Positions 49,158-60,473 of a DNA stretch of 64,000 nucleotides are shown here, piece by piece (positions within the stretch are counted from its first letter, which is position 1; each line of letters begins with the position of its first letter). The position numbers were made by a program, and so were the translations under genes. The DNA lies in the NCBI RefSeq assembly GCF_023278565.1, contig NC_064675.1, positions 248,001-312,000 on the forward strand. The letters are read 5' to 3'. The stretch comes from Colletotrichum lupini (taxonomy: Eukaryota; Ascomycota; Sordariomycetes; Glomerellales; Glomerellaceae). Below the pieces are notes generated by a model. It was not told the origin of the DNA. It saw only the letters and a list, made by a program, of their open reading frames with translations, and did no database searches.

Positions 49158-51528
49158 ATGGCGCCGACATCGACCTCCCAGAAGGCGATGACCACCCAGT
49201 TCGTTCAGTTGACGGGTGCAAGTGACAGAACTGCACAAAGGGTGAGTCCAAGCCCAGAGAAGAATACCCTATCGCTGTTGGTGCCTCGGTTTCTCGTCTA
49301 CCATGCGACGCATGCGCTTTCCCAACCCCTCATCGTCCTCGTCGGTTCGCAAGACGTGGACCTCGTTATTGAACTATCGGCGAAACGTCGAAGCCTGTCA
49401 TGCGCCGCTACTCTACGTTGCGCTGCTTTGCGTTGTGCTGTCTCGTAGCTGGAGCATTACTGGGCTTCGACGCGATACTGCCTTGGCGGGGAAGGGGGGC
49501 AGCTGGTGGAAGACGAGACCGCCCACCGGGCCGTTGGATCTTGAAGGCGGAATGGAGTGCTGACTACAAGCTTCCGAATAGTACCTGAAGAACGCCGGAT
49601 ACAAGCTCAATGAAGCCGTTGATGCGTAAGTGCAACTCACCCGATATACTACACGGGGTTTCCTATAGTCTATGCCGCGGTTTTGTGTCGTTTCGTTCGG
49701 TCTCGCTCGCCCCCAGTTGTTTGCTGGACATGGCCGTTTCTGCCATCGCCTTTTACCGCCCGTATAATGTTATCCGAACCACTCATCTCATCATGCGCCG
49801 GCCCTTCTCGGGCAATTTGACCTGCAGCGCACGCAAGGATACCGCGTTAGTTCATACTTGACTTGCTCGGTTGTTGGCCCGGTCTGAGATGCCCTTTGTG
49901 GGGGAAACGCCGTCGAACCCCCCTCGGAGCGCTACTCAGCGTTGCGCTGCTCCAATGCACCCGTCGGAGAGAGGCACCTCTGCAGCTACGAGGTCACAGT
50001 TCACTCTTTGGGGATACATTGTTGCCCACACCGTAGGAGAAAGGCCGAGCCGACGCCGATCGACAATTGCTCCTGAAACATTCACGCGGACGAAATAGCT
50101 CTTAAAGCAACGAACTGCCATGGCAAGCCGCCACCGTCGTTGCTTTGATCGGCCGTCTCCCGTCCATTGGTCGATCTAGTTGACGCAAGTGCCTCGCTTT
50201 TCCGGACTGGGCCGGCTGTCACCCCGGTGCCACTCATATCCGACCACCACGAAGGTCACGGTCCTTTGTATGGAGAAATTGGCTAGCACTCTTCATCTTC
50301 CTAAGCATCTCGTCACAAACGGCTACAGGCATTCAGCACACCTTTGCCTTTTCGAGCCTCTATCAGTTGTGTCGATTCCGCACCAGCCGGCGTGCTTCAT
50401 TCTTGGATGCGCCAGAACCCCGAAGCACGTTGGGACTGATTGACGCCGAGACAAGGCAGGAGCACCAAGACGATGGGGTGGAAAGGAGTGAAGAATGCCT
50501 TGCCTACCAAAGGCTTGAGTTTGTGGTCTTCGAGACGCAAGGCATCAAGAAATAACCTCGTTGCTGAGGAGAAGAATCAGTCTGGGTATTCCACCCATTC
50601 AGTGTGCCATGTCCTGCGCAAAGTTGCCAGCCGACTTGCGTCTTTTGAAGCTTCAATAACTCAAATATGTTTACGTTCTTATGGAGTTGTTGCCTCTTGT
50701 GTTGCAGAAAAGCATTGACTGACAATTCCTAAAGATACTTCTCTGGCGCCAGCGGAACTTCCACCCCCACGACTTCGGCGCTTGATACTTCGTTGAATCA
50801 AATGTTTGACAAGCTACGAGGTATACTCTCACAGCCTAGCCCCTTGATTCCATGACTAACAGTAGGCAGATGACTCGAAAGACGAGAAGAACACACTGGG
50901 TCTTGACACTACCATGGCGTACCTCGGCGACTTGGGCGTCAACATCGAGAACGCTGAGCTGCTAGTCGTGATGGAACTCCTTCAGGCACCGTCTGTTGGA
51001 GAAATCACCAGAAAAGGCTTCGTCGATGGCTGGAAGGTGTCTGGGTATGAACAACTTTTCCAGCGTCAGCCTCCAGTATACTAACATGATTATAGTGCTG
51101 CGACGCGTCAAGCGCACGTCTCTCACATCAAGTCACTGGTTAGCAGTCTTTCAACTGACCCTGCCTACTTCAGAAAGGTGTATCGGCACACCTTCGTTGC
51201 CAGCAAGGAGCCGACCCAAAAGGCACTCAACCTTGAGATTGCTACAGTCTACTGGAACGTCCTCTTTTCGCCACCAGGTTGGGAGTGGAAGACGAAGAAC
51301 CAGGACTGGCTGCAGCTGTGGTTGAAGTTTCTCGAAGAGAAGTGGACCAGATCTGTTAACCGCGACATGTGGAACCAGATCCTCGAATTCGCGACCAAGT
51401 CCATGGCCGATGAGTCATTGTCTTTCTGGAACGAGGATGGGGCATGGCCTAGTGTAATTGATGACTTCGTGGCTTGGTGCAAAGAGAGAGGGATTGGCAA
51501 GTCCGAGACAATGGACTTGGACGCCTAA
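49158..51528 (+). CDS. dcn1: Dcn1-type cullin neddylation E3 co-factor
   Basis: Scaffold that helps Ubc12 transfer Nedd8 to cullins. Five exons: 49158-49241, 49582-49625, 50735-50820, 50870-51044 and 51096-51528; product 273 aa, close to the 269 aa of yeast Dcn1. The N-terminus is a UBA domain split over the first three exons (TTQFVQLTGASDRTAQR, then YLKNAGYKLNEAVDA, then YFSGASG). The PONY/DCUN1 domain follows (about 75-265), ending with WNEDGAWPSVIDDFVAW. Every junction restores the family sequence, so the introns are well supported. Intron 1 (340 nt) and intron 2 (1,109 nt) are far longer than the other introns here (49-138 nt), while introns 3 and 4 are 49 and 51 nt. Confidence 0.9.
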
Positions 51529-52181
51529 AAATATTGCAACAGACCACGGATCGGCATCACCACATGAGGCCGAAACTCACGACGAAAGGTCATTGAGATA
51601 ATGACTGGGACGGATCCGACGACGGTAGGAGGAGTGCAAATCGGCACGCCTTCCACACACACTTGGTACATAGCAGCGGGACGTCTATTGACAGCGAGGC
51701 CGCTGAAACCACAGAGATAGGCTACGTCGGGAGACCAGATACCATGGCCAAAGGTAGAGATTTTCAGCATTAGCCTAGCGCATGCAGTTGTGAACTGCGA
51801 ATATCAGATTGACAAAAGCCTGAGTGCAAAAAAAAGTGCATAACTTTTTATACGCAGTGGTTTAGTAAATCATTACGTCCAAGTTATATCAGTGGCGTGC
51901 CACATATTTATACACTCCGAACTATCGTCGGCTCTATTCATGCGCAATCAAACGTCCCCGGCGCCGGCTCGGGGGTGAATCCCGTATCATACAACAACTG
52001 TCATTTTAAGGCCCGCGAGCCACGATTCCCGACTCCCACGCGAAGGAGAATTGTACACCCCATGCTGTGCGGTCTCCCACTCTTCATCCGCGGCGGTGAT
52101 GATCCACGAACTCCCTTGTGTCATTCCATGCCCCTCTCACGTCTGGGGGCCGTCTTCCTCTTCCTTCCCCTGAAAACGCGC
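51529..52181. other. Convergent 3' intergenic region between dcn1 and mrp17
   Basis: No gene seen; presumably the two 3' UTRs. A short minus-strand frame at 51525-51770 has no recognisable character. Confidence 0.45.
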
Positions 52182-52728
52182 TCATTGATCCCACTTGACG
52201 TCTCCGAAGCGGGCCATGGTCTCGAGCTTGCCGTCGCCGAGCTTGACGTGGGCAGTGCGGATGACGCGGGGGTCGAGGTTGATGGTGGTGCGCATGTCGT
52301 TGTGGGTGGCAGATGAGGCGTCGTAGCGCATGACAAAGTAGTGGCCCGCCTTGTGCTTCATCTGGGCCTTTGCGACGGGGCGCGGGAGGGTGAAGACGCC
52401 CCAGTTGGAGATGCCGCGGATGACGCCGCCGTTGCGGAGGACGATTTGACCGGCGGTGAGGGCGATTCTGTAGAGAGTAATTGGTTAGATGAGGCTTGGA
52501 CTTGAGGTCTTGTATGATGGAGAGGGTTTGCGATGGTAGATGGCGGGAGGTATTGAGGTCCTGGGATCGAAGGGGGTTATGGGTAGAGATGGAGGGATCG
52601 CGTACTCTTTCACCTCGGCGAGGGAGCCCGGTCGCACCTGTGATGATGTTAGTTACTTATTTCAGAGACAAGATGTCGGCAGCAGAATAAGAGGAGCGAC
52701 TTACAATTCCTATGAGTTCGTACAACAT
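52182..52728 (-). CDS. mrp17: Mitochondrial small-subunit ribosomal protein bS6m (MRP17)
   Basis: Component of the mitoribosome small subunit. Three exons, 52728-52705 (8 codons), 52637-52606 and 52467-52182, with introns of 67 and 138 nt; product 113 aa. The spliced N-terminus, MLYELIGIVRPGSLAEVKE, is the typical bS6 opening, and the body (IVLRNGGVIRGISNWGVFTL, then GHYFVMRYDASSATHNDMR) carries the bS6 NxG-x-NWG core and the MxYDA strand. The end is GDVKWDQ. As in other fungal bS6m proteins there is no long presequence. The two tiny exons are easily missed by gene finders. It is the upstream neighbour of the NDUFAF6-like gene, same strand. Confidence 0.88.
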
Positions 52729-53192
52729 CTTGATATCGACATTGACGCTATACTGGGGATGATTCGAGGTTCGGAAGAAGCTCCAATTGACGATTGCCAA
52801 ATTATTTCGGGAGTTCATGCGCCACAAAGTGGAATTTTCCGAAATGTGGCTGGCGCTGGGATCTCAAGGAAATGTGGGGGTGCAAAGGAAGCTCCAGCCA
52901 CGGCCGTGTGGCGGGTGATTAGGTTGGTCATTAGCACTGTCCCCGCGGACGGGCCGGCCAATCCAGGTGACGGAAATGTCAGCACTGGGTCTCTCGATGG
53001 GGTTTACGCTTCAACTCAGCTATGATTGAGAAATGATTACCTAGGCCTCGTTGGGAGCATGATTACTTTTTAACACGTCCTCTTCAACCAGAAGCCAAGC
53101 TAGTCTTACACTGCACTCTTACACAGCCAACCCACTGATGTTGTAACACCGTCAGATACGTGATTGTACAGAACCATTTTCATTGTGGCCAC
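52729..53192. other. Promoter of mrp17 and 3' region of the NDUFAF6-like gene
   Basis: 464 bp between two minus-strand genes. Open frames here are accidental. No other feature seen. Confidence 0.45.
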
Positions 53193-54368
53193 TTAGATCT
53201 GGCTCTTGCTCGTCGCACGCCAGAGACGCCAAGGCAGTTTCCAGCTCGCCTTCACCGTCCAAGGGTCAAAGTTGGTCCCCTCGAGATTCGTGAGGTACTC
53301 TTGCGCCGGCACAGCCTCAAGCAGCACTCCGAACCCTCGTCGAAGGTCCCGCTGCGTGTCATCCTCTTCCGGCTCGTACACGTGCTCCGCCTCTCCCTGG
53401 TGCTCAAACTCGTGACCGGCGTCCTGCCCAGCCTTGAGGTTCTTGAGCATCTCCCGCGCCGTAATGAGGTGGTCGTTTGCCCGCGTAGCCACCTTGAACA
53501 CGGCGTCCTGGAAGCCCTCTACCTGCGGGCCGTATCGGAAGACATCCTCCTCCCGCAGGTTGACCTCCGCCATGACATCTAGCGGGAGGAGAAGCGCGGG
53601 ATCCTGTCGTCCGCCGCCCGGTCCGGCATGGGATTTCGCGGGCTGCTGCTGCGGCGCCGCCAGCACGGGGATCCCGCGCAAGGCGGCCACGATGCCGCAC
53701 GCCTTGCCAATGTGACTCGCCAGGTGATCCACCTGCATGGAGCGGAGCGGCATCGATGCTAGCGTGGCGTACATGAGCGTCGAGTACGTGTTCTCGGCGT
53801 ACTCCTCCAGCGCGGCCAGCGACGCATACGGTCTATTGTCCATGTGTTTCGCCCGTGTCTTGACGAGCCGCTGCACCCAGAACTTGATGGAGCTCGCTGT
53901 GGCGTTGCCTGGCGAGCGCGCGCGCAGGTCCTGCAGCGCCTGGTGGAGGAGCACGCATATCGGTTCGGCCGGGGGGGCGCCGGCAAAGGTCTTGTCGATG
54001 GAATCGCGCCAGAACTGCATGCGCATCTGACCGATGGTCGGGTTGGAGACGAGCTCGGGGAGGCGGACTAGTTCGAGGTTGAGGCTGCGGAGGGCGAGGT
54101 AGGTGTCTGTTGCGCGCGCCGGGACGAGGCGGCTTATTATATGCGCATCGTAGTCGCTGTGTCTTTTTGGGAAAGTCAGAATCTTTTGGAACGGTCAAGA
54201 TCCACCTCTTGGTTCGGGGGATGGGATGCGGTCGTACTGCAGCTGCGATTGGCAGTATTTCCTCGCCTTGACGACGTCTGCGTCTGTGACAATGCCCCTT
54301 GTGCCCTGTGGAGGGGTCTGGACGAGCCTTCTCAGGCCATGGCCGGCGATCCGTGTTGTGCGATTCAT
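53193..54368 (-). CDS. NDUFAF6-like complex I assembly factor, squalene/phytoene synthase fold
   Basis: Probable mitochondrial assembly factor for NADH:ubiquinone oxidoreductase. Two exons, 54368-54238 and 54156-53193, with an 81-nt intron (GTACGA...CAG); product 364 aa. The start MNRTTRIAGHGLRRLVQTPP is Arg-rich, lacks acidic residues and fits a matrix presequence. The joined ARKYCQSQLHDYDAHIISRL is the family's first conserved block, followed by ALRSLNLELVRLPELVSNPT, MQFWRDSID, and the conserved YAENTYSTLMY and SHIGKACGIVAALRGIP. The Asp-rich DxxxD motifs of catalytic prenyl synthases are not evident, as expected of the NDUFAF6 branch. It is divergent from rad5 over 390 bp. Confidence 0.82.
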
Positions 54369-54758
54369 TCAGGAAAAGACGCTGGTGTGATGCGCCATGT
54401 CGGTGCTGCTTCTGAAATTCGCGAGTTGCAGCTGGATGGAAAGCTGTGGGGCCGTCTTCTTTGTCCACTGCTGCTGCTACACTGTGCAAGTGCACTAAAA
54501 CTCCGAGGTCGAACTTTGTGGTTGCGGGTAATGACGTCTTTGCCGGGGTGTCTCTTAATTGACTTACCTCAGTAGACACGCAGTCACATGACGACCCGAC
54601 GCGCCCCGTCGCGCTGACTGATTCGCCTCGCGTCTTCCGTACCCAGGTCCCTTGCCCAGGTAACTTTTTGTGGCGGTTCGTCTCGTTCAGTGTCAGTGGC
54701 ACACCACCCAATACGACCCGCCATCGTGGAAACCTTCATGGCGGCAGCCTGAACAGCT
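54369..54758. promoter_or_regulatory. Compact divergent promoter of the NDUFAF6-like gene and rad5
   Basis: A 390-bp spacer with a cluster of CpG-rich words: GACGCG (54598-54603), GTCGCGC (54608-54614) and TCGCGTCT (54628-54635), plus CACATGAC (54585-54592). The TCGCGTCT copy matches those upstream of elg1 and dpb11. Confidence 0.5.
54628..54635. promoter_or_regulatory. MCB-like box upstream of rad5
   Basis: TCGCGTCT, 124 nt upstream of the rad5 ATG; ACGCG core on the other strand. Inferred MBF-type site. Confidence 0.4.
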
Positions 54759-57700
54759 ATGGAATACCCACAGTCTCCTGAACCCCCGGCGAAGAGGAGA
54801 CGCTTCTTTGCCGCCTCGGACGACGATGTGTTGAGCCATCAGTCCAGCCCGGTGTTACCTACCCCACCAACGCAACCGAAGCAGCGATTTTTCCAAGATG
54901 TCGACGATCAATCGCCCCAGATCAAGAGCGAGGATGCTGAGCCCCCGTCTTCGCCCTCGAAACCACGCGGACCGCTTGTAGAACAGCCAGTCGACGATGC
55001 CTCCAACCGATCCGGCCCGTCTTCAAATATGCAGCGCGAAGAGTCCGCCATGACCTTCGACCAGGAAACCTTTGAGAGCTTCATAGGAGACAAGGTTACG
55101 GCGGAGGTGCTGGATATAATTCGGGATAGCTGCGACAATAACCTCGAGCGAGCCGTCAATATGTACTTTGATGGCACGTGGAAGAACCTCAAGAAGAAAT
55201 CTCCGGCTCTGAATGCCATTTCTCGACCGCCACCAGCCGCGGCCAACACCATAAAGCAAGATATTCCCATGGAGGATGCACCAAAGCCCGCGATCAGACG
55301 AACCATGCCCGAGGCAAGATATATAGGCTCCCTCGGTGTTGAGGGCTGGGCGACACGGAGCGGGGCAAATCTGCTTAACCACGGCGATGTAGTCAGGATT
55401 GAGCGGCAAAAAATCCAACCGCCAAAGTCCAAGTTACATACGAAGTTCGGCGTCGCAAACGCTCCGCCGCGTGGCCCAGCTGCAGGTTCAAAGCGAAACG
55501 ACGTCCTAGTGCGGTTCACAAGCAGCAGCGGGTCCGAGATTGGCAGGTTGGAGAAAGAAACAGCCGAATGGGTCTCAACGTTGATGGACCAGCAGATATG
55601 CAAGTTTGAGGGTACCTGCGTATATGCCCCTGAGCGTCTCCGAACGAACGACACCGTTTTCATCCAGCTGAAGTGTCATTTGCTTGCCTCAGCATTCCAT
55701 CGGCCTGGGTTCAAGGTATCAGAAAACAGGGCGACCAATTTCTTCGAGGAGAAAGAATCGACCGAGGAGAAGGAGCTGCGTCTTAGGCAAGTGGCGTTAG
55801 TGAAGCTCTTCTCCGAGATCAATCTTGAACCTACGCGAGCCAATGCCACAGCGTCCAAACACCAACGGCAAGGCTTGCTGCAGGCTGCAGAGATGGATGA
55901 GAAAAAGGAGAAAGACACTGCCAAGACAACCGATCGAGCACCCGGGTCTTCGCCCCCTTCAGACGAGCAAGAGGAGGGTGAAGAGCTGGAGCAAGACCAG
56001 CTTGATGCCCTTTACCGCAAGGCCCAATCATTTGACTTTAACACACCCGAAGCGGAACCTGCCGATACCTTTGCTATGAACCTGAGACCCTACCAGAAGC
56101 AAGCGTTGCACTGGATGATGACCAAGGAAAAGGACCAGAAGAGCAACAGGGAGCCAAGCATGCACCCTCTGTGGGAGGAATACACATGGCCACTCAAGGA
56201 TACGGACGAAAAGGAGCTTCCTCAGGTTCACGACCAGCAGCATTTCTACGTCAACCCATACTCGGGAGACCTTTCTCTCGATTTTCCTGTTCAAGAGCAA
56301 AACTGCCTCGGTGGTATCCTAGCCGATGAGATGGGTCTCGGCAAGACCATCCAGATGCTCAGTCTAGTCCACACCCACCGCTCTGACGTCGCGCGGCAAG
56401 CCAAGGCGATGGGTAGTGTTCCTACGTCCGTCAATGAGCTTCCAAGGCTTGCCTCCAACTCATCTAGCATGCTAGATGCGCCTTGTACAACACTCGTCGT
56501 GGCACCAATGTCATTGTTGGCGCAGTGGCATAGTGAAGCTGAGAAGGCCTCAAAAGAAGGCACTCTCAAGGCCATCGTGTACTATGGCAACGAAAAGGCC
56601 AATAATCTTCAGGCCTTATGTTGTGCCGCGAGCGCAGCGTCTGCGCCTGATGTGGTTATTACCAGCTACGGTGTGGTGTTGTCAGAGTTCAACCAAGTTG
56701 CGGCTAAAAAGGGTGACAAGTCGTCTCATACCGGACTGTTCTCGCTCAACTTTTTCCGCGTCATTCTGGATGAGGGCCATCACATCAAGAACCGACAGTC
56801 AAAAACTGCCAAAGCGTGTTACGAAATATCTGCCGAACACAGATGGGTGTTGACTGGAACGCCAATCGTCAACAAGCTGGAGGATCTGTTCAGTCTGGTT
56901 CGCTTCCTTCGTGTGGAGCCTTGGAACAACTTTTCGTTCTGGAAGACTTTCATCACTGTCCCTTTCGAGTCCAAGGACTTTATGAGGGCACTTGACGTGG
57001 TGCAGACTGTGTTGGAGCCTCTAGTTCTCAGGCGTACCAAAGACATGAAGACGCCTGAGGGCGAGCCGTAAGTGAATGCACCCTGGATTGTCACACCTTA
57101 GCTAACCCTTGGAAGACTGGTACCCCTTCCACCGAAACATGTTGAAATCATTGATGTCGAGCTCAGTCAGACCGAACGAGAGATTTACGACTACATCTTT
57201 ACGAGAGCCAAGCAATCGTTCAGAGAGAATGTTGAAGCAGGCACGGTGATGAAAGCGTTTACTAGCATTTTTGCCCACATTTTGCGCCTACGACAGTCTT
57301 GTTGCCACCCGGTTCTGGTACGAAACAAGGAGCTCGTCGCGGACGAGGTAGAAGCTGGAGCTGCAGCTGACATGGCTGCCGGTCTTGCGGACGACATGGA
57401 CCTAGGTTCCCTGATTGAACATTTCACAGCAGCTATATCCGAAACGGAGTCTAACACAGCTGCTTTTGGAGCCCATATCCTCGGCCAGATCCGCGACGAA
57501 GCCGAGAGCGAGTGTCCGATCTGCGCCGAAGAGCCCATGGTCGAGCAGACGGTAACTGGATGTTGGCACTCTGCTTGTAAGAAGTGCCTTCTGGACTACA
57601 TGAAGCACCAAACAGATCGGCATAAGGTGCCGACCTGCCCCAACTGTCGAGCCGAGATCAACTATCGCGACCTATTCGAGGTTGTTCGCCACGACGACGA

Positions 57701-58336
57701 CCCGGACGTGTTCAAGAAATCCAAGATTAGTCTACAGCGCTTGGGTGTGAATAACTCCTCGGCCAAGGTCGTGACTTTGATTAAGGCCCTGCGTGACCTG
57801 AGAAGGGAGCAGCCGCGGGTCAAGTCTGTTGTCTTCAGCCAATTTACATCGTTCTTGACACTGATTGAGCCGGCTTTGGCACGGGCGAATATCAAGTTCC
57901 TTCGCCTCGACGGATCCATGGCGCAGAAGGCTCGCGCGGCGGTCCTGACTGAGTTCCAAGAGTCAAAGACATTCACCGTGCTGCTCATCAGTCTTCGTGC
58001 TGGTGGCGTGGGGCTGAACTTGACGTCTGCGAAGAGAGTGTATATGATGGATCCTTGGTGGAGTTTCGCGGTTGAGGCTCAGGCGATTGATCGTGTGCAT
58101 CGCATGGGCCAAGACGAGGAGGTTAAGGTCTACCGCTTCATCGTCAAGGGGAGCGTGGAGGAAAGGATGCTTCGGGTACAGGACCGGAAGAAGTTTATGT
58201 GAGTTGACCAATCCGGTGTGCTGGATGACCGAGTATTTGCTGACTTGATACCCTTAGTGCTACTTCTTTAGGAATGATGAGCGACGAGGAGAAGAAGCTT
58301 GCGCGGATCGAGGACATCAAGGAGCTGCTCAGCTAA
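54759..58336 (+). CDS. rad5: Rad5/HLTF-type SNF2 translocase and PCNA ubiquitin ligase
   Basis: Acts with Ubc13-Mms2 to polyubiquitinate PCNA and reverses forks in error-free damage tolerance. Three exons, 54759-57067, 57116-58198 and 58258-58336, with introns of 48 and 59 nt; product 1,156 aa. In order: an N-terminal tail with KRRRFF (12-17) and KQRFF (41-45); a UBA/CUE-like helix block (about 106-140); a HIRAN domain opening ARYIGSLGVEGWATRSG (186-202), which binds 3' DNA ends; and SNF2 motif I LADEMGLGKT (521-530), with DEGHHIKN as motif II (671-678). The RING finger (CPIC at 903, CWHSACKKC, CPNC at 944) sits between the two helicase lobes. Then come FSQFTSF, FLRLDGSM and SLRAGGVGLNLTSA ... 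DRVHRMGQ. All catalytic residues are present. It is divergent from the NDUFAF6-like gene. Confidence 0.93.
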
Positions 58337-59597
58337 GGGGAAAGCCTCACGTAATGGTTCTCATGGCTGGCATATGTGCATTTACAAGGCGTCGCTGGGG
58401 GAAAGTGCCTGGGATGGCATGATCAATGATAAACATAGTGTCCCTAGTGCTAGGCACCGGTGGAAGAGGCGGTCCAGCCCGAACTTGCCGGTAACACGGC
58501 GCAATTATTTTCAAATGGACACATTCAAACCACTCTCATGTATCGGTGAATGAAGGGTATGCAGAAGTGTCAAGTATTATGCTAGGTTTGACGTCTCAGA
58601 ACGGCCTATGAGCGAGCATGACATTACTCTCAGTGTAGCACCGAAGCACTTGCCCAGAGGATGAGGTCTTGAGGATGAGGTCTTGATGATGATGGAGATT
58701 TTGGACAACGCGATATGAAGTTAATTATTCATGATAGTCGTTTCCAAATTGAAGAAGCGTACGCAGTTTCACCTCCAGCTGACCATCGCGTATGGCTGTT
58801 CCTTCACATACCTACGCGGTAAGGCCGAAAGCACAAATATTCGGAGCTTCAATATCCACCAAAGACCTCTTGGACTTTGGAAGCAAACCACGAATAAACA
58901 CAGGATCATCCAAAAGTTCACATGCAATTTCTCTCAGGCAGCGAAACAACTTTTCCGACGATAACCCGCTTTTCCCCGGGTTGCCTCACACGCTGCGCCT
59001 AGTCTGTGACTCTGTCGCTGTCACCTCACTCGCTCATTTAGTCACCACCAACAAAACAATCAATCACACTGCCCAAAAACAAAAGACAACTGAGCCACGC
59101 TGAATCCGCACCAGACCGCGGGTCATTTCGAAAACAGAAAAAGTCATTTTACTCTCTGCCTGTGCAGAGTTGGAAAGAGCGACCGACTGACTACTTAATA
59201 CTCACCAGCTCTCTTCAGCGCCTGAGTGCTACTGTCTCACTTGCACACAGGCAGACGGACACTCAATCACATGAGAAAACACCATCACCACATGACCAAT
59301 AACCACCCGCACGACTCGCCGTGCCACCAACGACCAAGCTAAGAAGCTTTAACCCGCAAGCTACTGAATTGGAAAAATAAAGTCGAAGAGGGCCTCAGAA
59401 AAGAAGAAGAAGAGCGATTCATTTCCTCTTTTCTCACTTTTTCCTTTTCATTCTTTTGCACCCTTACTATCCGAGAGTGATTCACTTACACCACTGAGCG
59501 CTCACTCTTTACACCTTTCACATTCGTTCAACTCACATTTTACCACATTCGCACAACCAGCACAAGGAAACCCAATGCATCCCGACCCCCCGTGGTC
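58337..59597. other. Intergenic region, rad5 3' end to the next promoter
   Basis: No gene seen. The right half is A/C- and T/C-rich, as in fungal promoters and leaders. No recurring GTATCCGTA-type word seen here. Confidence 0.45.
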
Positions 59598-60473
59598 ATG
59601 GATGGCTTACTACGCACACTAACACGCTCCCGCAACACCGCGCCGTCCCCGAACCGCGGCAGCCGCAATCGCAACCGACACAGCGGCGGGGGCGGAGGCG
59701 GAGGCGGCAATAATCACGGCCAAATCGAAATCATTATCGAAACTCTCGCTCGAGGACTCGTCGAATATGCAGTACAAAAGTACATGAAGAAGCTGAGCGG
59801 CGGCGGCGACGAAGACAAGAATGGAGGAGGACACAGAAACGACCGGCGCCTTAGCACACGCAACACCCATGGCCACGACGAAGACGAGCGCGCTAGAGGC
59901 GGCGTTCCGAACATGGACATGGAGATGCTGGAGCACCTGGGCAAGAACATCCTTTCCAAAGCTATGGAGCGCTTCGGTGGCGGTGGAGGGGAGGACGATG
60001 AAGAGGAAGACGCGAGACGGAGACATGGCAAGGGACGAAGAGGCAGCCGAGACCGCGGTTCATACTCTCGTGGACATTCGCAAGATCGCTCTCACGGGAG
60101 ACGACACGGCAGTGGTGGCAAAGACGATGACCGTGACCGGAGAAGACGCCACAGCCGCGACGACGGGTACCCTTCACACGCACCCGGCTCGCCCTCCTCG
60201 CCGTCAAGACACCATCGCGGCGATGACGATACCCACCGCCGCCGCCGACGCGGATACGGGACCGACTATGCGCCGCTGAAAGAGGAGATGGAGACGTTAT
60301 CCAACACGCTCATCTCTTTGAACGAGCGACAGCCCGGACACGCCGACTGCGAGTTTTACGATGCGTTTATGGAGCGCTCGGGCAAGGTGCAAGAGGCTAT
60401 AGGGTCTGTTTTGGTGCAGATTCGGGAGAGGGAGGAGAGGAGGGAGGAAAGGCGCGGTCGGCGGAGGGGTTGA
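59598..60473 (+). CDS. Gly/Arg/Asp-rich low-complexity protein, hypothetical
   Basis: Single exon, 291 aa from ATG 59598; an in-frame GTG lies two codons upstream. A short Arg-rich start and a Gly8 run are followed by one well-formed amphipathic helix (IEIIIETLARGLVEYAVQKY, about 43-62). A long hydrophilic region has His/Arg/Asp/Gly runs (GRRGSRDRGSYSRGHSQDRS), then a C-terminal helical end (PLKEEMETLSNTLISLNERQ ... GKVQEAIGSVLVQIREREE). No transmembrane segment. The function is unknown; the two helical ends around a disordered linker suggest a small adaptor. It includes a coding TCGCGTCT on the opposite strand (60008-60015), which is not a promoter site. Confidence 0.62.
   Translation: MDGLLRTLTRSRNTAPSPNRGSRNRNRHSGGGGGGGGNNHGQIEIIIETLARGLVEYAVQKYMKKLSGGGDEDKNGGGHRNDRRLSTRNTHGHDEDERARGGVPNMDMEMLEHLGKNILSKAMERFGGGGGEDDEEEDARRRHGKGRRGSRDRGSYSRGHSQDRSHGRRHGSGGKDDDRDRRRRHSRDDGYPSHAPGSPSSPSRHHRGDDDTHRRRRRGYGTDYAPLKEEMETLSNTLISLNERQPGHADCEFYDAFMERSGKVQEAIGSVLVQIREREERREERRGRRRG

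Noticed and set aside
53833..54711. 292-codon minus-strand frame through the 5' part of the NDUFAF6-like gene
   Set aside because: It reads the presequence and intron in another frame. The spliced NDUFAF6-like protein gives the family motifs; this frame gives Pro/Arg-rich nonsense.
54908..55663. 251-codon minus-strand frame inside rad5 exon 1
   Set aside because: It is antisense to the HIRAN and N-terminal coding region of rad5, with no recognisable domain.
59619..60031. Long Ser/Val/Ala-rich minus-strand frames over the gene at 59598
   Set aside because: They arise from the complement of Arg/Gly-rich codons and have no family match.
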